Assembly (NCBI RefSeq): GCF_001424945.1
Contig: NZ_LMCW01000003.1
Coordinates: 19,677 to 83,676 of the forward strand
Direction: 5' to 3'
Length of the DNA: 64,000 nt
From: Rhizobium sp. Root1203
GTDB taxonomy: Bacteria > Pseudomonadota > Alphaproteobacteria > Rhizobiales > Rhizobiaceae
Within the stretch, counting starts at the first letter, position 1. The number at the start of each line of letters is the position of its first letter. The translations under genes were made by a program, and so were the position numbers. Of the stretch, positions 19,621-28,770 are shown piece after piece. The notes beneath the pieces are model-generated. The model did no database searches. It was not told the origin of the DNA and saw only the letters and a list, made by a program, of their open reading frames with translations.

Positions 19621-21024
19621 ATGCACGACCTGTTAAAGCGCGCCTCGTTTCCGATGCTCGCTGTGGTGCTTGCACTTCCGCTCGATGCCCGCGCCCAGAC
19701 GGCCAAGGCCGTGCCCCAGAGCCAGATGGAAATGCAGTTGTCGTTTGCGCCGCTGGTCAAGCAGACAACCGGGGCCGTCGTCAACGTCTATGCGGAAAAG
19801 ACAGTGCGCCGTCAGTCGCCCTTTGCGGGCGATCCCTTCTTCGAACAGTTCTTCGGCCAGCAAATGCCCAATCGCAGCGAGAAGCAGTCCTCGCTCGGCT
19901 CCGGCGTCATCGTTGAGGCTAACGGGACCGTGGTAACCAACAACCACGTCGTCGACGGCGCTGACGACATAAAGGTCGCTCTCTCGGACGGGCGGGAATT
20001 TCCGTGCAAGGTGGTGCTGAAGGACGATCGTCTCGATCTTGCCGTCTTGAAGATCGAGACGAAGGAAACCTTCCCGGCTCTCCCGATCGGAAACTCGGAT
20101 GCTGTCGAGGTGGGTGATCTGGTGCTGGCGATCGGCAACCCGTTCGGTGTCGGGCAGACTGTCACGAGCGGCATTGTCTCAGCACTCGCTCGAAACCAGG
20201 TCGTCAAGAACGAGTTTGGCTTCTTCATCCAGACGGATGCATCGATCAACCCCGGCAATTCCGGCGGTGCGCTGATGAACATGAAGGGCGAGCTGATTGG
20301 CATCAACACCGCGATCTTCTCGCGCGGCGGCGGTTCCAACGGTATCGGCTTCGCCATCCCCGCCAATCTGGTCAAGGTTTTCCTGACGTCCGCCGACGCC
20401 GGCGTAAAGTCTTTCGAGCGGCCGTATGTCGGCGCCACCTTCGACGCGGTTACGTCTGAGGTGGCTGATGCACTGGGGCTTGCCAAGGCTCGCGGCGCGA
20501 TCGTGGTCAAGGTCACGGACGGCGGACCCGCCGCAAAGGCCGGCCTCAAGGCCGGCCAGGTGGTGACGGCGGTAGACAGTATACCGGTCGAACACCCGGA
20601 TGCGCTGCTCTACAGGCTGACGACGGCTGGTCTCGGCAAATCGGTCAACCTGACGGTTATCGAGAATGGTCGGGAGCAGACGGTTTCCATCGCCCTCGGA
20701 CGCGCCCCCGAAACCGCCCCGCGCGATCAGCGCACGATAGGCGGGCACTCGCCGTTTACCGGCACTGTCGTCGAAAACCTCTCTCCGCGCGTTGCCGACG
20801 AGTTGCGCATGCCGTCGGAATCGTCAGGTGTCGTGGTATCCGAGGTGAAGGACGGTTCTCTCGCTGCCCGCCTGGGCTTCGAACCGAAGGACATCATCGT
20901 GTCCATCAATGGCACGGAAGTGAAGACCACCAAGGATCTCGCCGAAATGGCGAACGGGGAACCGAGCTTCTGGCGCGTCGAGATCGAGCGCGACGGCCAG
21001 CGGGTCCGGCAGTTCTTCCGATGA
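19621..21024 (+). CDS. degP: DegP/Do-like periplasmic serine protease
   Basis: The protein is 467 aa. A signal peptide covers about residues 1-25 (cleavage near ARAQ). The trypsin-like domain has the triad His109 (TNNHV), Asp139 (DDRLDLAVLK) and Ser214 (NPGNSGGA). Two PDZ domains follow, about 265-350 and 375-465. These proteases remove or refold damaged envelope proteins. AGAAGGGATTCCC precedes the ATG. The stop overlaps the rarA start (ATGA). It could equally be annotated as a DegQ- or MucD-type paralogue. Confidence 0.92.
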   Translation: MHDLLKRASFPMLAVVLALPLDARAQTAKAVPQSQMEMQLSFAPLVKQTTGAVVNVYAEKTVRRQSPFAGDPFFEQFFGQQMPNRSEKQSSLGSGVIVEANGTVVTNNHVVDGADDIKVALSDGREFPCKVVLKDDRLDLAVLKIETKETFPALPIGNSDAVEVGDLVLAIGNPFGVGQTVTSGIVSALARNQVVKNEFGFFIQTDASINPGNSGGALMNMKGELIGINTAIFSRGGGSNGIGFAIPANLVKVFLTSADAGVKSFERPYVGATFDAVTSEVADALGLAKARGAIVVKVTDGGPAAKAGLKAGQVVTAVDSIPVEHPDALLYRLTTAGLGKSVNLTVIENGREQTVSIALGRAPETAPRDQRTIGGHSPFTGTVVENLSPRVADELRMPSESSGVVVSEVKDGSLAARLGFEPKDIIVSINGTEVKTTKDLAEMANGEPSFWRVEIERDGQRVRQFFR

Positions 21025-22337
21025 GCAACGATCTCTTCGCGCCGCGCATTCCGCAGGAGGTCGCCAACCGGCGGCCGCTGGCGGATCGACTTCGCCCGCA
21101 AACGCTGGCCGAGGTCACCGGTCAGGAGCATCTGACCGGCGAGGACGGCGTGCTGCGGCGGATGATCGAGAGCGGCTCATTGGGATCGATGATCTTCTGG
21201 GGACCGCCCGGAACGGGAAAGACGACGGTCGCGCGACTGCTATCCGGCGAGGCTGGTCTTGCGTTCGAGCAGATTTCCGCAATCTTCTCGGGCGTTGCCG
21301 ACCTGAAGAAGGTCTTCGAAGGTGCCCGCCTGCGGCGTATGGACGGCCGCCAGACGCTGCTTTTCGTCGACGAGATCCATCGCTTCAACCGCGCTCAACA
21401 GGATAGCTTCCTGCCCGTCATGGAAGACGGCACTGTGATCCTCGTCGGAGCGACGACCGAGAACCCGTCATTCGAGCTCAATGCGGCTCTTCTCTCCAGG
21501 GCACGCGTACTGACGTTCAAGTCACACGACGACGAGAGCCTGGCAGAACTGCTGAAACGTGCGGAAGCAACCGAAGAGAAGGCGTTGCCCCTCACGCCGG
21601 AGGCAAGGGTCAGCCTGCTGCGGATGGCGGACGGCGATGGACGGGCGGTGCTGACGCTCGCCGAAGAAATCTGGCGTGCGGCGCGAGAGGGCGAGACTTT
21701 CGATACCGAGGGCCTGACTCGCATCGTGCAGCGCCGTGCACCGGTCTACGACAAAGCGCAGGATGGGCACTACAACCTGATTTCCGCATTGCATAAATCC
21801 GTCCGAGGTTCGGACCCTGACGCAGCGCTCTACTATCTCGCCCGTATGTTCGATGCGGGTGAGGATCCTCTATACCTCGGTCGCCGGCTGGTTCGCATGG
21901 CGGTAGAGGATATCGGCCTCGCGGACCCGCAAGCGCTGGTGATCTGCAATGCCGCCAAGGATGCGTACGACTATCTCGGTTCGCCTGAGGGAGAACTGGC
22001 GCTGGCGCAGGCCTGTGTCTATCTCGCGACCGCGCCGAAATCGAACGCGGTCTACACTGCATTCAAAGCTGCTATGCAGGCGGCCAAGCAGAACGGCTCG
22101 CTGCTGCCGCCCAAGCATATTCTGAACGCACCGACAAAGCTGATGAAAGGCGAGGGCTACGGCGACGGCTATCGCTATGACCACGACGAGCCGGATGCTT
22201 TCTCCGGACAGGATTATTTCCCCGAGAAGATGGGGCGCCAAACCTTTTACGATCCCCCCGAACGAGGCTTCGAGCGTGACATCCGCAAGCGCCTCGAATG
22301 GTGGGCGAAGCTGAGGAAAGAGCGCAATCCGCGCTGA
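21021..22337 (+). CDS. rarA: Replication-associated recombination protein A (RarA/MgsA), AAA+ ATPase
   Basis: The protein is 438 aa. The Walker A motif is GPPGTGKTTVARL, Walker B LLFVDEIHRFN, and sensor 1 is VGATTENPSFELN. The C-terminal part (about 250-435) matches the MgsA tetramerisation domain. RarA acts at stalled replication forks together with SSB and RecA. Its start overlaps the protease stop by 4 bases, a pairing I take to be operonic. The gene ends one base before the convergent DUF1883 gene. Confidence 0.95.
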   Translation: MSNDLFAPRIPQEVANRRPLADRLRPQTLAEVTGQEHLTGEDGVLRRMIESGSLGSMIFWGPPGTGKTTVARLLSGEAGLAFEQISAIFSGVADLKKVFEGARLRRMDGRQTLLFVDEIHRFNRAQQDSFLPVMEDGTVILVGATTENPSFELNAALLSRARVLTFKSHDDESLAELLKRAEATEEKALPLTPEARVSLLRMADGDGRAVLTLAEEIWRAAREGETFDTEGLTRIVQRRAPVYDKAQDGHYNLISALHKSVRGSDPDAALYYLARMFDAGEDPLYLGRRLVRMAVEDIGLADPQALVICNAAKDAYDYLGSPEGELALAQACVYLATAPKSNAVYTAFKAAMQAAKQNGSLLPPKHILNAPTKLMKGEGYGDGYRYDHDEPDAFSGQDYFPEKMGRQTFYDPPERGFERDIRKRLEWWAKLRKERNPR

Positions 22338-22640
22338 TTAAGATGCCCGCATCTGTCCAGTCGCCGGAGTGATCTTGACCGAGGACTCCGCGAGCCCATG
22401 GTGGCCTTCCATGTCGACCACGAGATGCCAGTGGCCGCTCTCGGGGATGGGCATGCGGATGGGGGATTTGCGGGCGACACCGCCTACATACTTGAAATCC
22501 AGGACCTCGGTAAAGCGCTGGTAATTCGGCGCGGTCATCAGCCGCACATTCGCGACAGCGTTCAGCGTCACCTCGATGATCGTCCCGGCCCGCTGGTCTT
22601 TGAGATCGTAGTGGGTAAAGCGAAAATTCGGTTTCGACAT
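22338..22640 (-). CDS. DUF1883 domain protein
   Basis: The protein is 100 aa. It contains FTHYDLKDQRAGTIIEVTL, ANVRLMTAPNYQRF, VGGVARKSPIRMPIPESGHW and HLVVDMEGHHGLAESSVKI, which I recognise as the DUF1883 pattern (PF08980). The function of this small beta-rich family is unknown. AGAAG lies 7-8 bases before the ATG. The stop meets the rarA stop tail to tail. Confidence 0.7.
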   Translation of the reverse strand: MSKPNFRFTHYDLKDQRAGTIIEVTLNAVANVRLMTAPNYQRFTEVLDFKYVGGVARKSPIRMPIPESGHWHLVVDMEGHHGLAESSVKITPATGQMRAS

Positions 22641-22751
22641 CGGTCTTCTGGCATCAATGATCTATGCGCTCAGACTAGCAGCGCCCGGTTAAGGAAGCGT
22701 TTGCGGCGTCCCGTGTCGCCGGGAATCTGCGCGTGCCCGCGACCAATATCG

Positions 22752-23015
22752 TCAATGGATACGTCCACCGTCGCCTTCAAGTGGCATGAACTGCAATACC
22801 ACATCGTCACGGCTGTGAGCGATCTGCGTGGGATCATGGCCGCACTCATCGGCGGCGAAGTGACGAGCTGCGTCCTCGCTGGCGAAAATGCCGCCGACGA
22901 GTCCGTCTCGATCCTGAACCACCCAATGGCCACTCTTGTCTTGGCCGATGGTGAAACGCACCGTTTCTTTGTGCCGGAGCGGTGAAATGGGGGGACGCGA
23001 ATGAAGGGAAGGCAT
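22752..23015 (-). CDS. Small conserved-type protein of unknown function
   Basis: The protein is 87 aa with AAAAAGGAAAACG as ribosome site. The centre reads RFTIGQDKSGHWVVQDRDG then GGIFASEDAARHFAADE, a layout seen in small DUF2188-like proteins in which a strand pair is followed by a helix. I do not recognise a function. It has no signal peptide. The next gene upstream on this strand starts 96 bases away. Confidence 0.6.
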   Translation of the reverse strand: MPSLHSRPPISPLRHKETVRFTIGQDKSGHWVVQDRDGLVGGIFASEDAARHFAADECGHDPTQIAHSRDDVVLQFMPLEGDGGRIH

Positions 23016-23111
23016 CGTTTTCCTTTTTGGTCGTTGCCGAAGGTGCCTATGAATCCTAAGGGCGCAGGGGTTTCGGTTCCATCGCTGGAGAGAACTGAAA
23101 ATATAAGAATT

Positions 23112-24026
23112 TCATAGCGGTAGGGATTTACTGCGAAGATCGGATACCAATGTCAGGGCATCGAATACGGAGGTTTTTTCGTCAGGAGCCAACGCGACCA
23201 TCGGCAGCCGAACGCTCGGGTCTGTACCGAGGAGGACATGGAGCGCGTGTTTGACGGCGGACGGATCGCCGTCGGCGCCCAGAGCCTGCACCAGCGGGAG
23301 AAGACGTCCCTCGAGCGCCAGTGCGGCGTGGACATTTCCGGCGCGCGCCGCCTGTTGCATTGAGGCAAACAGTCGGGGATGGATATTCGCTCCAGCTGAG
23401 ATAATGCCGTCGCCGCGCTGACCCAAGAAGGCGCGCGCCGTATCGTCGCGGTTGGAAAGGAAGGTGAACCGATCGCGCAGATGCCGCGGCAGATCGACTG
23501 AACAGATATCGGTGTCGAGCACTCCCACCAAGGCGACGATCGACGGGATGCAGGAAAACGCTTCTAGCGTCTCCCGGGAAAGGCTGATGGCGCAACGAGA
23601 CTGGTTACTGTCGACGATAAGGGGCAGCGTCGTTTCGGCCGCCAACATCTGGAAGTGATGCACGACGCCCCTCTGCAGGGGTTTGGAATAGTAGGGGGCG
23701 GTGACCAGAGCCGCGCTGGCGCCGAGATTCTCTGCCTGGCGGGTGAGGGCGATGGTGCTTGATGTGGAATTGGTGCCTGTCGCGGCGATGATCGGTACGC
23801 GACCGGCTGCAACCCGGACACATGTCCGAACGACTTCGGCCTGCTCCTCCATGGAGAGGGTCGGCCCTTCGCCGGTCACTGTGCAGACTGCCAAGCCGTC
23901 AATTCCGGAACGGATCTGTCGTTCCGCCAGTTGCTCCAGCGCTGCGAGATCGGGTCTGTCGCCACGAAACGGTGTAATCAGCGCCGTCGTGATAGTGCCG
24001 AGGCGCAACGATATGTGTGTTCGCAT
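23112..24026 (-). CDS. Dihydrodipicolinate synthase / N-acetylneuraminate lyase family protein lacking catalytic residues
   Basis: The protein is 304 aa, normal for the DapA family TIM barrel. Family features are the start LGTITTALITPF, the turn VTGEGPTLSMEEQ (residues 50-62), APYYSKPLQ (110-118) and the RGDGIISAGAN block. However, the position of the DapA tyrosine (YNVPSRT) reads VDSNQSRC with Asp139, and the Schiff-base lysine (IIGIKEA) reads IVALVGV with Val167. It is therefore unlikely to be an aldolase. The gene is probably co-transcribed with the small membrane gene 6 bases upstream. Confidence 0.8.
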   Translation of the reverse strand: MRTHISLRLGTITTALITPFRGDRPDLAALEQLAERQIRSGIDGLAVCTVTGEGPTLSMEEQAEVVRTCVRVAAGRVPIIAATGTNSTSSTIALTRQAENLGASAALVTAPYYSKPLQRGVVHHFQMLAAETTLPLIVDSNQSRCAISLSRETLEAFSCIPSIVALVGVLDTDICSVDLPRHLRDRFTFLSNRDDTARAFLGQRGDGIISAGANIHPRLFASMQQAARAGNVHAALALEGRLLPLVQALGADGDPSAVKHALHVLLGTDPSVRLPMVALAPDEKTSVFDALTLVSDLRSKSLPL

Positions 24027-24032
24027 GGGCTG

Positions 24033-24188
24033 TCAGAATCCCCCAAGGATCACATAGAGCTCGACGGTGGCGAGCACGATGCCGAAAACGATCAGCGCCT
24101 GCGCCGTTCTTTTTTCACGCATCTGTCGCCTTTGCATCGGCCTACGTGGGCGGGCGACGAGAAAGATCGGGGACATGAAATATCGCAT
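24033..24188 (-). CDS. Small membrane protein of unknown function
   Basis: The protein is 51 aa from ATG 24188 (a longer in-frame start at 24323 has no ribosome site). It has a basic N-terminal half rich in Arg and Pro, then one membrane helix TAQALIVFGIVLATVELYVI near the end. GAGGT precedes the ATG. The stop is 6 bases before the degenerate DapA-family gene, which suggests an operon. Confidence 0.45.
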   Translation of the reverse strand: MRYFMSPIFLVARPRRPMQRRQMREKRTAQALIVFGIVLATVELYVILGGF

Positions 24189-24465
24189 GGCTTTTACCTC
24201 TGCATTGCAAGGAAGGCTAACGCCGCGCGCCCTAGGAAATCCATTGGGGGCAAGATCGAAAGAAATATAAATAATATAAAGAGCGCCATCATTCGCAACA
24301 GCTGTGAAACGCTGGAATATCACGTAAAAACAAGTATTTGGCTGCGATCTCTGAATCGATGCAGGAGGCGTTTGAATCTAGAAGACAAGCAGAACTGGCT
24401 TGATCTGCGGGCGGAATGCCGAACATTATTGAAATATATCCGAACGAACCATTGCAGCGATTGAT

Positions 24466-25362
24466 ATGCCGACAGAACAGCCTTTGATCGATACGGCGCT
24501 TGTGCGCCGGCTGGTTGGACAGCAGTTTCCCGAATGGTCCACCTTGCCGGTGAAGCCGGTCGCGTTCGGTGGTTGGGACAACAGGACGTTTCACCTGGGC
24601 GATCGCATGACTGTGCGGCTGCCGAGCGCTGCACGCTATGCCGAGCAGGTCGCAAAGGAGCAGCGCTGGCTGCCGATCCTCGCTCCCCAATTGCCACTGC
24701 CGATCCCATCGCCGCTCGCGATGGGCGTTCCGGACGAAATCTATCCATGGCCGTGGTCCGTCTACGAGTGGCGCGAGGGCGAGACCGCCCGGGTCGAACG
24801 GATCGAGGACCTCACGGAATTCGCCCTGACGCTCGCCGCCTTCCTGGACGCACTGCAGAGAGCGGATGCCACCGGAGGTCCGCTGCCTGGCCCTCACAAT
24901 TTTCACCGAGGCGCTCCGCTCCACGTTTACGACGCAGAGACCCGCAGGGCGTTGCTGGATCTTGAGGGACGGATCGACGTGAACGCCGCGACCGAAGTAT
25001 GGGAGGCGGCGCTTTCGAGCACCTGGAGGATGCCGCCCGTCTGGTTCCATGGGGACGTCGCCAACGGCAACCTCCTCGTCGAGAATGGCAGGCTCAGCGC
25101 GGTTATCGATTTTGGTACGTCAGGCATCGGTGATCCTGCCTGCGATCTCGCGATCGCCTGGCACCTGTTCGAAGGTGAGAGCCGGAAGGCATTTCGCGAC
25201 GCCCGGCCGCTCGACAATGGAACCTGGGCGCGGGGGCGCGGCTGGACGCTGTGGAAGGCGCTGATCGTCGCGGCAGGGATGGCAGGGGCCAACGAGTCCG
25301 GTGTTGACAGGTCCTGGCGGGTAATCGACGACGTCTTGGCCGACCACCGCGAATGGGCATGA
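24466..25362 (+). CDS. Aminoglycoside phosphotransferase (APH)-family kinase
   Basis: The protein is 298 aa with the protein-kinase-like fold of the APH family. The N-lobe has FGGWDNRTFHLGDRMTVRLP; the catalytic loop is WFHGDVANGNLLV (HGDxxxxN) near residues 192-204 and the metal-binding VIDFGTSGIGDPACDLA near 212-228. Members phosphorylate antibiotics or small metabolites such as homoserine, choline or sugars; the substrate here is not readable. No resistance context is visible, so a metabolic kinase is as likely. Confidence 0.82.
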   Translation: MPTEQPLIDTALVRRLVGQQFPEWSTLPVKPVAFGGWDNRTFHLGDRMTVRLPSAARYAEQVAKEQRWLPILAPQLPLPIPSPLAMGVPDEIYPWPWSVYEWREGETARVERIEDLTEFALTLAAFLDALQRADATGGPLPGPHNFHRGAPLHVYDAETRRALLDLEGRIDVNAATEVWEAALSSTWRMPPVWFHGDVANGNLLVENGRLSAVIDFGTSGIGDPACDLAIAWHLFEGESRKAFRDARPLDNGTWARGRGWTLWKALIVAAGMAGANESGVDRSWRVIDDVLADHREWA

Positions 25363-25491
25363 AGAAAAAAGAAGCGCGCCGGTGTCGGCAAGCGCGGCGT
25401 TGAGCCGTCCTTGGCATATACCGGGAAGCCGACAATTGCGGTGCACCCGGTCACCCATCGAGAGCCCATTGCGGCCACAGAGGAGACTGAC

Positions 25492-25899
25492 ATGAGCAAG
25501 ACTATCGCAATCCTCGTCGCGCGGCTGATTTTTGGCGCCGTCTTCGTCATGGCGACGAGCTTCAAGTTCCTCGATATGCAATCGACCGCAAACTTCATCT
25601 CCGCTGCGGGCTTTCCCTTCCCGCTCTTCCTTGCCTGGATCGCAGCCTTCTTCGAACTTGCGCTCGCCCTTGCACTGCTGACCGGTGTATTCTTTTCCGA
25701 GGCGTCACTACTGGCCGGAATCTACGTTGTCTTTCTCGCCTTCGCATTCCACGGCCCAGGCCGCTGGGGCGCAAGCCAGGCGGAATTCGGGTTTTTCATC
25801 GACCACTTCACCTTCCTCGCCGGACTGCTGTTTGCGGCCGTCCACGGTCCGGGCGATGCACTGGTCGTGAAAGCCGGCCACGCGCGGCGAGCCGCCTGA
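25492..25899 (+). CDS. DoxX family membrane protein
   Basis: The protein is 135 aa from MSKTIAILVARLIFGAVF with GAGGAGACTGAC upstream; the longer frame upstream is not supported. There are four hydrophobic segments. KFLDMQSTANFISAAGFP matches the DoxX loop after the first helix. DoxX proteins are inner-membrane proteins, some linked to quinones or redox stress, most uncharacterised. It converges with the TauE/SafE gene, ten bases apart. Confidence 0.8.
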   Translation: MSKTIAILVARLIFGAVFVMATSFKFLDMQSTANFISAAGFPFPLFLAWIAAFFELALALALLTGVFFSEASLLAGIYVVFLAFAFHGPGRWGASQAEFGFFIDHFTFLAGLLFAAVHGPGDALVVKAGHARRAA

Positions 25900-25908
25900 T
25901 TTTCCGAT

Positions 25909-26700
25909 CTACCGCAATATGGCGTCGAAGGCAGGCATTCCAATGAGGGCGGAGGCGCCGATCAGCACATAGCAGATGATCCGGAAGGTGCTTTCCTTTG
26001 CCAGGCCGAACAGCCTGGAGCCTGCGAACAAGCCGACGGCATAGCTCGGCAGGATGATGACAGTCAGCGCAAAAACCGCCTCCACGAACAGGCCACCGGC
26101 GTAATAGCTGACCACGCTGAAGCAAGTCGAGACAGAGAAATAGAGGATGACGTTGGCTCTGACCCTGGCAAACTCGGTCTTTCCACCAAGCCAGTATGCT
26201 ACGACCGGTGGGCCGCCAAGCTGGGCTGCGCCGCTGAACAGCCCTGCGACCAGGCCGACCGCGGCGGTGAGCAGTGTAAGGGTCTCTCCGTGAAAACGCC
26301 ATCCGGAGACAAGCAGGACGAGTAGGCAGGCGGCGATAATCGTGATGGCCCAGCGCAGAATCAAGGGGTCTGCCAGTGCCAGAACTGCCGTGCCTGCGGG
26401 GACGCCGAACGCTGCACCGATGGCCATCGTGAATACTTCGCGCCTGTTGGCGTTTCTCCAGGCGGGCGGAATCATGCCGAGCGTTGCCAGTCCGTCGATC
26501 ACCAGAAGAACCGGTGAAATCAGCTTTGGCCCGATGATCGCCCCGCCGAGCGGTATGAAGATCAAAGCGGCCCCGAAACCGGAGAAACCGCGGGCAAGCC
26601 CAGCGATAAAAGCGATTGCGATCAGCGCGTAAAGCCCGTGGTCAGGCAGTGCCGCGGCGAACGACGCGTTGAGGTCGGCCACAAAGGCGCCGAAAGACAT
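25909..26700 (-). CDS. TauE/SafE (TSUP) family permease
   Basis: The protein is 263 aa from the ATG at 26700; a TTG two codons upstream is not needed. It has about eight membrane helices, with the repeated family pattern GLARGFSGFGAALIFIPL near residue 33 and GLVAGLFSGAAQLGGPPVVA near 150. The family exports sulfite, sulfoacetate and other anions or organosulfur compounds. The substrate is unknown. It lies just downstream of argC (16 bases), possibly in the same transcript. Confidence 0.85.
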   Translation of the reverse strand: MSFGAFVADLNASFAAALPDHGLYALIAIAFIAGLARGFSGFGAALIFIPLGGAIIGPKLISPVLLVIDGLATLGMIPPAWRNANRREVFTMAIGAAFGVPAGTAVLALADPLILRWAITIIAACLLVLLVSGWRFHGETLTLLTAAVGLVAGLFSGAAQLGGPPVVAYWLGGKTEFARVRANVILYFSVSTCFSVVSYYAGGLFVEAVFALTVIILPSYAVGLFAGSRLFGLAKESTFRIICYVLIGASALIGMPAFDAILR

Positions 26701-26716
26701 GGGCAAACGACCGGGA

Positions 26717-27649
26717 CTACGAGGCCAGCATCAGATCCATGTTCTGCACGGCGGCGCCCGACGCACCCTTACCGAGATTGTCGAGTAGCGCGACGAGGTT
26801 GACCTGCGAAGCGCCCGGTGTGCCGAAGACGAACAGCTTCATCGTGTCCTTGCCTGCGAGTTCGACGGCATCGACGCGGGAAAGCCCGCGGCTCTCCTCA
26901 AGCGGCACGACGGTCACGATGTCCTGACCCGCATAGTGGGCCACCAATGCTGCGTGAATGCTCTCCAGCGTGGAGCCGGCGGCAAGATCGTCGAGGTAAA
27001 GCGGCACCTGCACGATCATGCCCTGCGCGAACTTGCCGACGGAGGGCGAGAAGATCGGCGCGCGATCGAGGAGGCCGTGGATCTTCATCTCGGGCACATG
27101 CTTGTGCGTCAATGGCAGTCCATAGAGAAAGTGCGGCGCCGAAATGGCATCCTCGCGGCTCTGGTCTTCGATTTGCGCGATCATCTGCTTGCCGCCGCCG
27201 GTATAGCCAGACACCGCATTGACAGTCACGGGATATCCGTCCGGAAGCATGCCGGTCGCGCGCAGGGGGCGGATGAGGCCAATGGCGCCCGTGGGATAGC
27301 AACCGGGGTTTGCCACGAAGCGGGCGGCCTTGATCTTCTCGGCCTGCTCCTTGTCCATCTCTGCAAAGCCATAGGCCCAGGACGGATTGACGCGGAAGGC
27401 CGTCGACGTGTCGATGACGCGCACATTGTTGTTGGCCGAAACCATCTGCACGGCTTCCTTGGATGCGTCGTCCGGCAGGCACAGGATGGCGATATCGGCA
27501 CTGTTCAGCATGTCTTCGCGGATCGCCGCGTTGCGCCGCTCGGCCTCCGGTATGGACAGAAGCTCGACGTCGCGGCGGCCGGCCATGCGCGTGCGGATCT
27601 GCAAGCCCGTTGTGCCGTGTTCGCCATCGATGAAGATCTTCGGTGCCAT
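26717..27649 (-). CDS. argC: N-acetyl-gamma-glutamyl-phosphate reductase (short type)
   Basis: The protein is 310 aa from ATG 27649 ([19 protein letters not shown]); a GTG four codons upstream is a possible but less typical start. The catalytic cysteine lies in [15 protein letters not shown], and the NADP-binding [14 protein letters not shown] is at the N-terminus. It performs the third step of arginine synthesis. The length of about 310 aa marks the short ArgC type found in rhizobia. It is followed by the TSUP permease gene and preceded by the ureohydrolase gene. Confidence 0.95.
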   Translation of the reverse strand: MAPKIFIDGEHGTTGLQIRTRMAGRRDVELLSIPEAERRNAAIREDMLNSADIAILCLPDDASKEAVQMVSANNNVRVIDTSTAFRVNPSWAYGFAEMDKEQAEKIKAARFVANPGCYPTGAIGLIRPLRATGMLPDGYPVTVNAVSGYTGGGKQMIAQIEDQSREDAISAPHFLYGLPLTHKHVPEMKIHGLLDRAPIFSPSVGKFAQGMIVQVPLYLDDLAAGSTLESIHAALVAHYAGQDIVTVVPLEESRGLSRVDAVELAGKDTMKLFVFGTPGASQVNLVALLDNLGKGASGAAVQNMDLMLAS

Positions 27650-27712
27650 TGTCTTTTTCACACTTTCAATAGGTTAGAAGGAAGTCCGGAATCATTTTGA
27701 GAGTTGGGTGAG

Positions 27713-28672
27713 TCAACCGTGTGACGCTGCAGCGCGCCGTTCGGCATGCAACCCAAGCATATACATTGCCACTGTCGCCCCGGCAATGGCGGTGATATCG
27801 GCATGGTCGTAGGGCGGGGAGACCTCGACGACGTCGGCGCCGCGGATGTCGAGCTGGTGCAGCCGTTGCAGGACGGAAAGGATTTTCGCGCTCGAGGGGC
27901 CGCCGGAAACCGGTGTTCCGGTGCCGGGCGCGTAGGCCGGATCCAGGCAATCGATATCGAAGGTCAGGTAAGCAGGCGCCCCCCGGGTGTGGGAGATGAT
28001 CGTTGCCGCAATGTCAGTGGCATTCATGTCCTCGATCTGGTGACCGTAGAGAATATGGATGCCGAAGTCTTCAGGCGCGTGCGTGCGGATGCCAATCTGG
28101 ATCGAGCGGTCCGGGTCGATGATGCCGTCGCGGGCTGAGCGCGCCACAAAGGAGCCGTGGTCGATGCGCCTGTTGTCGTCGAACCACGTATCCTGATGGG
28201 CGTCAAACTGCACGAGTGCCAGCGGGCCGTGCTTTGCGGCATGAGCCTTGAGGATCGGCCAGGTGACATAGTGGTCGCCGCCGAGCGTCAGCATGAAGGC
28301 GCCGCTCTCGACGATCGTCTTTGCCTGTTGTTCGATTGCGGCAGGCGTTTCCTGATGGTTGCCATAGTTCAGCAGGCAGTCGCCGTAGTCGATGACCGCC
28401 ATTTCGGCAAAGAGATCGCGGTCGAACGGATACTGCGGATCGTTGTCGAAAATCGCCGACGCGCGGCGGATCGCCTGCGGTCCGAAACGCGTCCCTGGCC
28501 GATTGGATGTCGCCGCGTCGAAGGGGATACCCCACACGACGGCATCCACGCCGGTCAGATCCTTGGTGAAACGACGGCGCATGAACGACAGCGCGCCGGC
28601 AAACGTCGGGTCGGTCGCGGCGGAGGTGAGGCTGGTTGCCGTGAAGGCATGGTCGATCGACTTGTTCGCCAA
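27713..28672 (-). CDS. speB: Agmatinase-type ureohydrolase
   Basis: The protein is 319 aa. Manganese ligands are visible in LGGDHYVTWP, FDAHQDTW and FDIDCLDPAYAPGTGTPV. The arginase/agmatinase superfamily splits urea off guanidino compounds; agmatine to putrescine is the likeliest reaction, but guanidinobutyrase is possible. The start is TTG at 28672, supported by AGAGGAGCAGATC just before it. It lies 63 bases upstream of argC on the same strand, linking two steps of arginine metabolism. Confidence 0.85.
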   Translation of the reverse strand: MANKSIDHAFTATSLTSAATDPTFAGALSFMRRRFTKDLTGVDAVVWGIPFDAATSNRPGTRFGPQAIRRASAIFDNDPQYPFDRDLFAEMAVIDYGDCLLNYGNHQETPAAIEQQAKTIVESGAFMLTLGGDHYVTWPILKAHAAKHGPLALVQFDAHQDTWFDDNRRIDHGSFVARSARDGIIDPDRSIQIGIRTHAPEDFGIHILYGHQIEDMNATDIAATIISHTRGAPAYLTFDIDCLDPAYAPGTGTPVSGGPSSAKILSVLQRLHQLDIRGADVVEVSPPYDHADITAIAGATVAMYMLGLHAERRAAASHG

Positions 28673-28770
28673 GATCTGCTCCTCTGGATGGATGGAAGGA
28701 CGGTGCTGATCGAAATGAAATTACGAAACGCTGGAGGCCGGGGCCGGCCGGCCTCGTCGCCTATGGAGCG

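Noticed and set aside
24466-25362. Reading the APH-like gene as an acquired antibiotic resistance gene
   Set aside because: Codon use matches the neighbours and there is no mobile element; the family includes many metabolic kinases.
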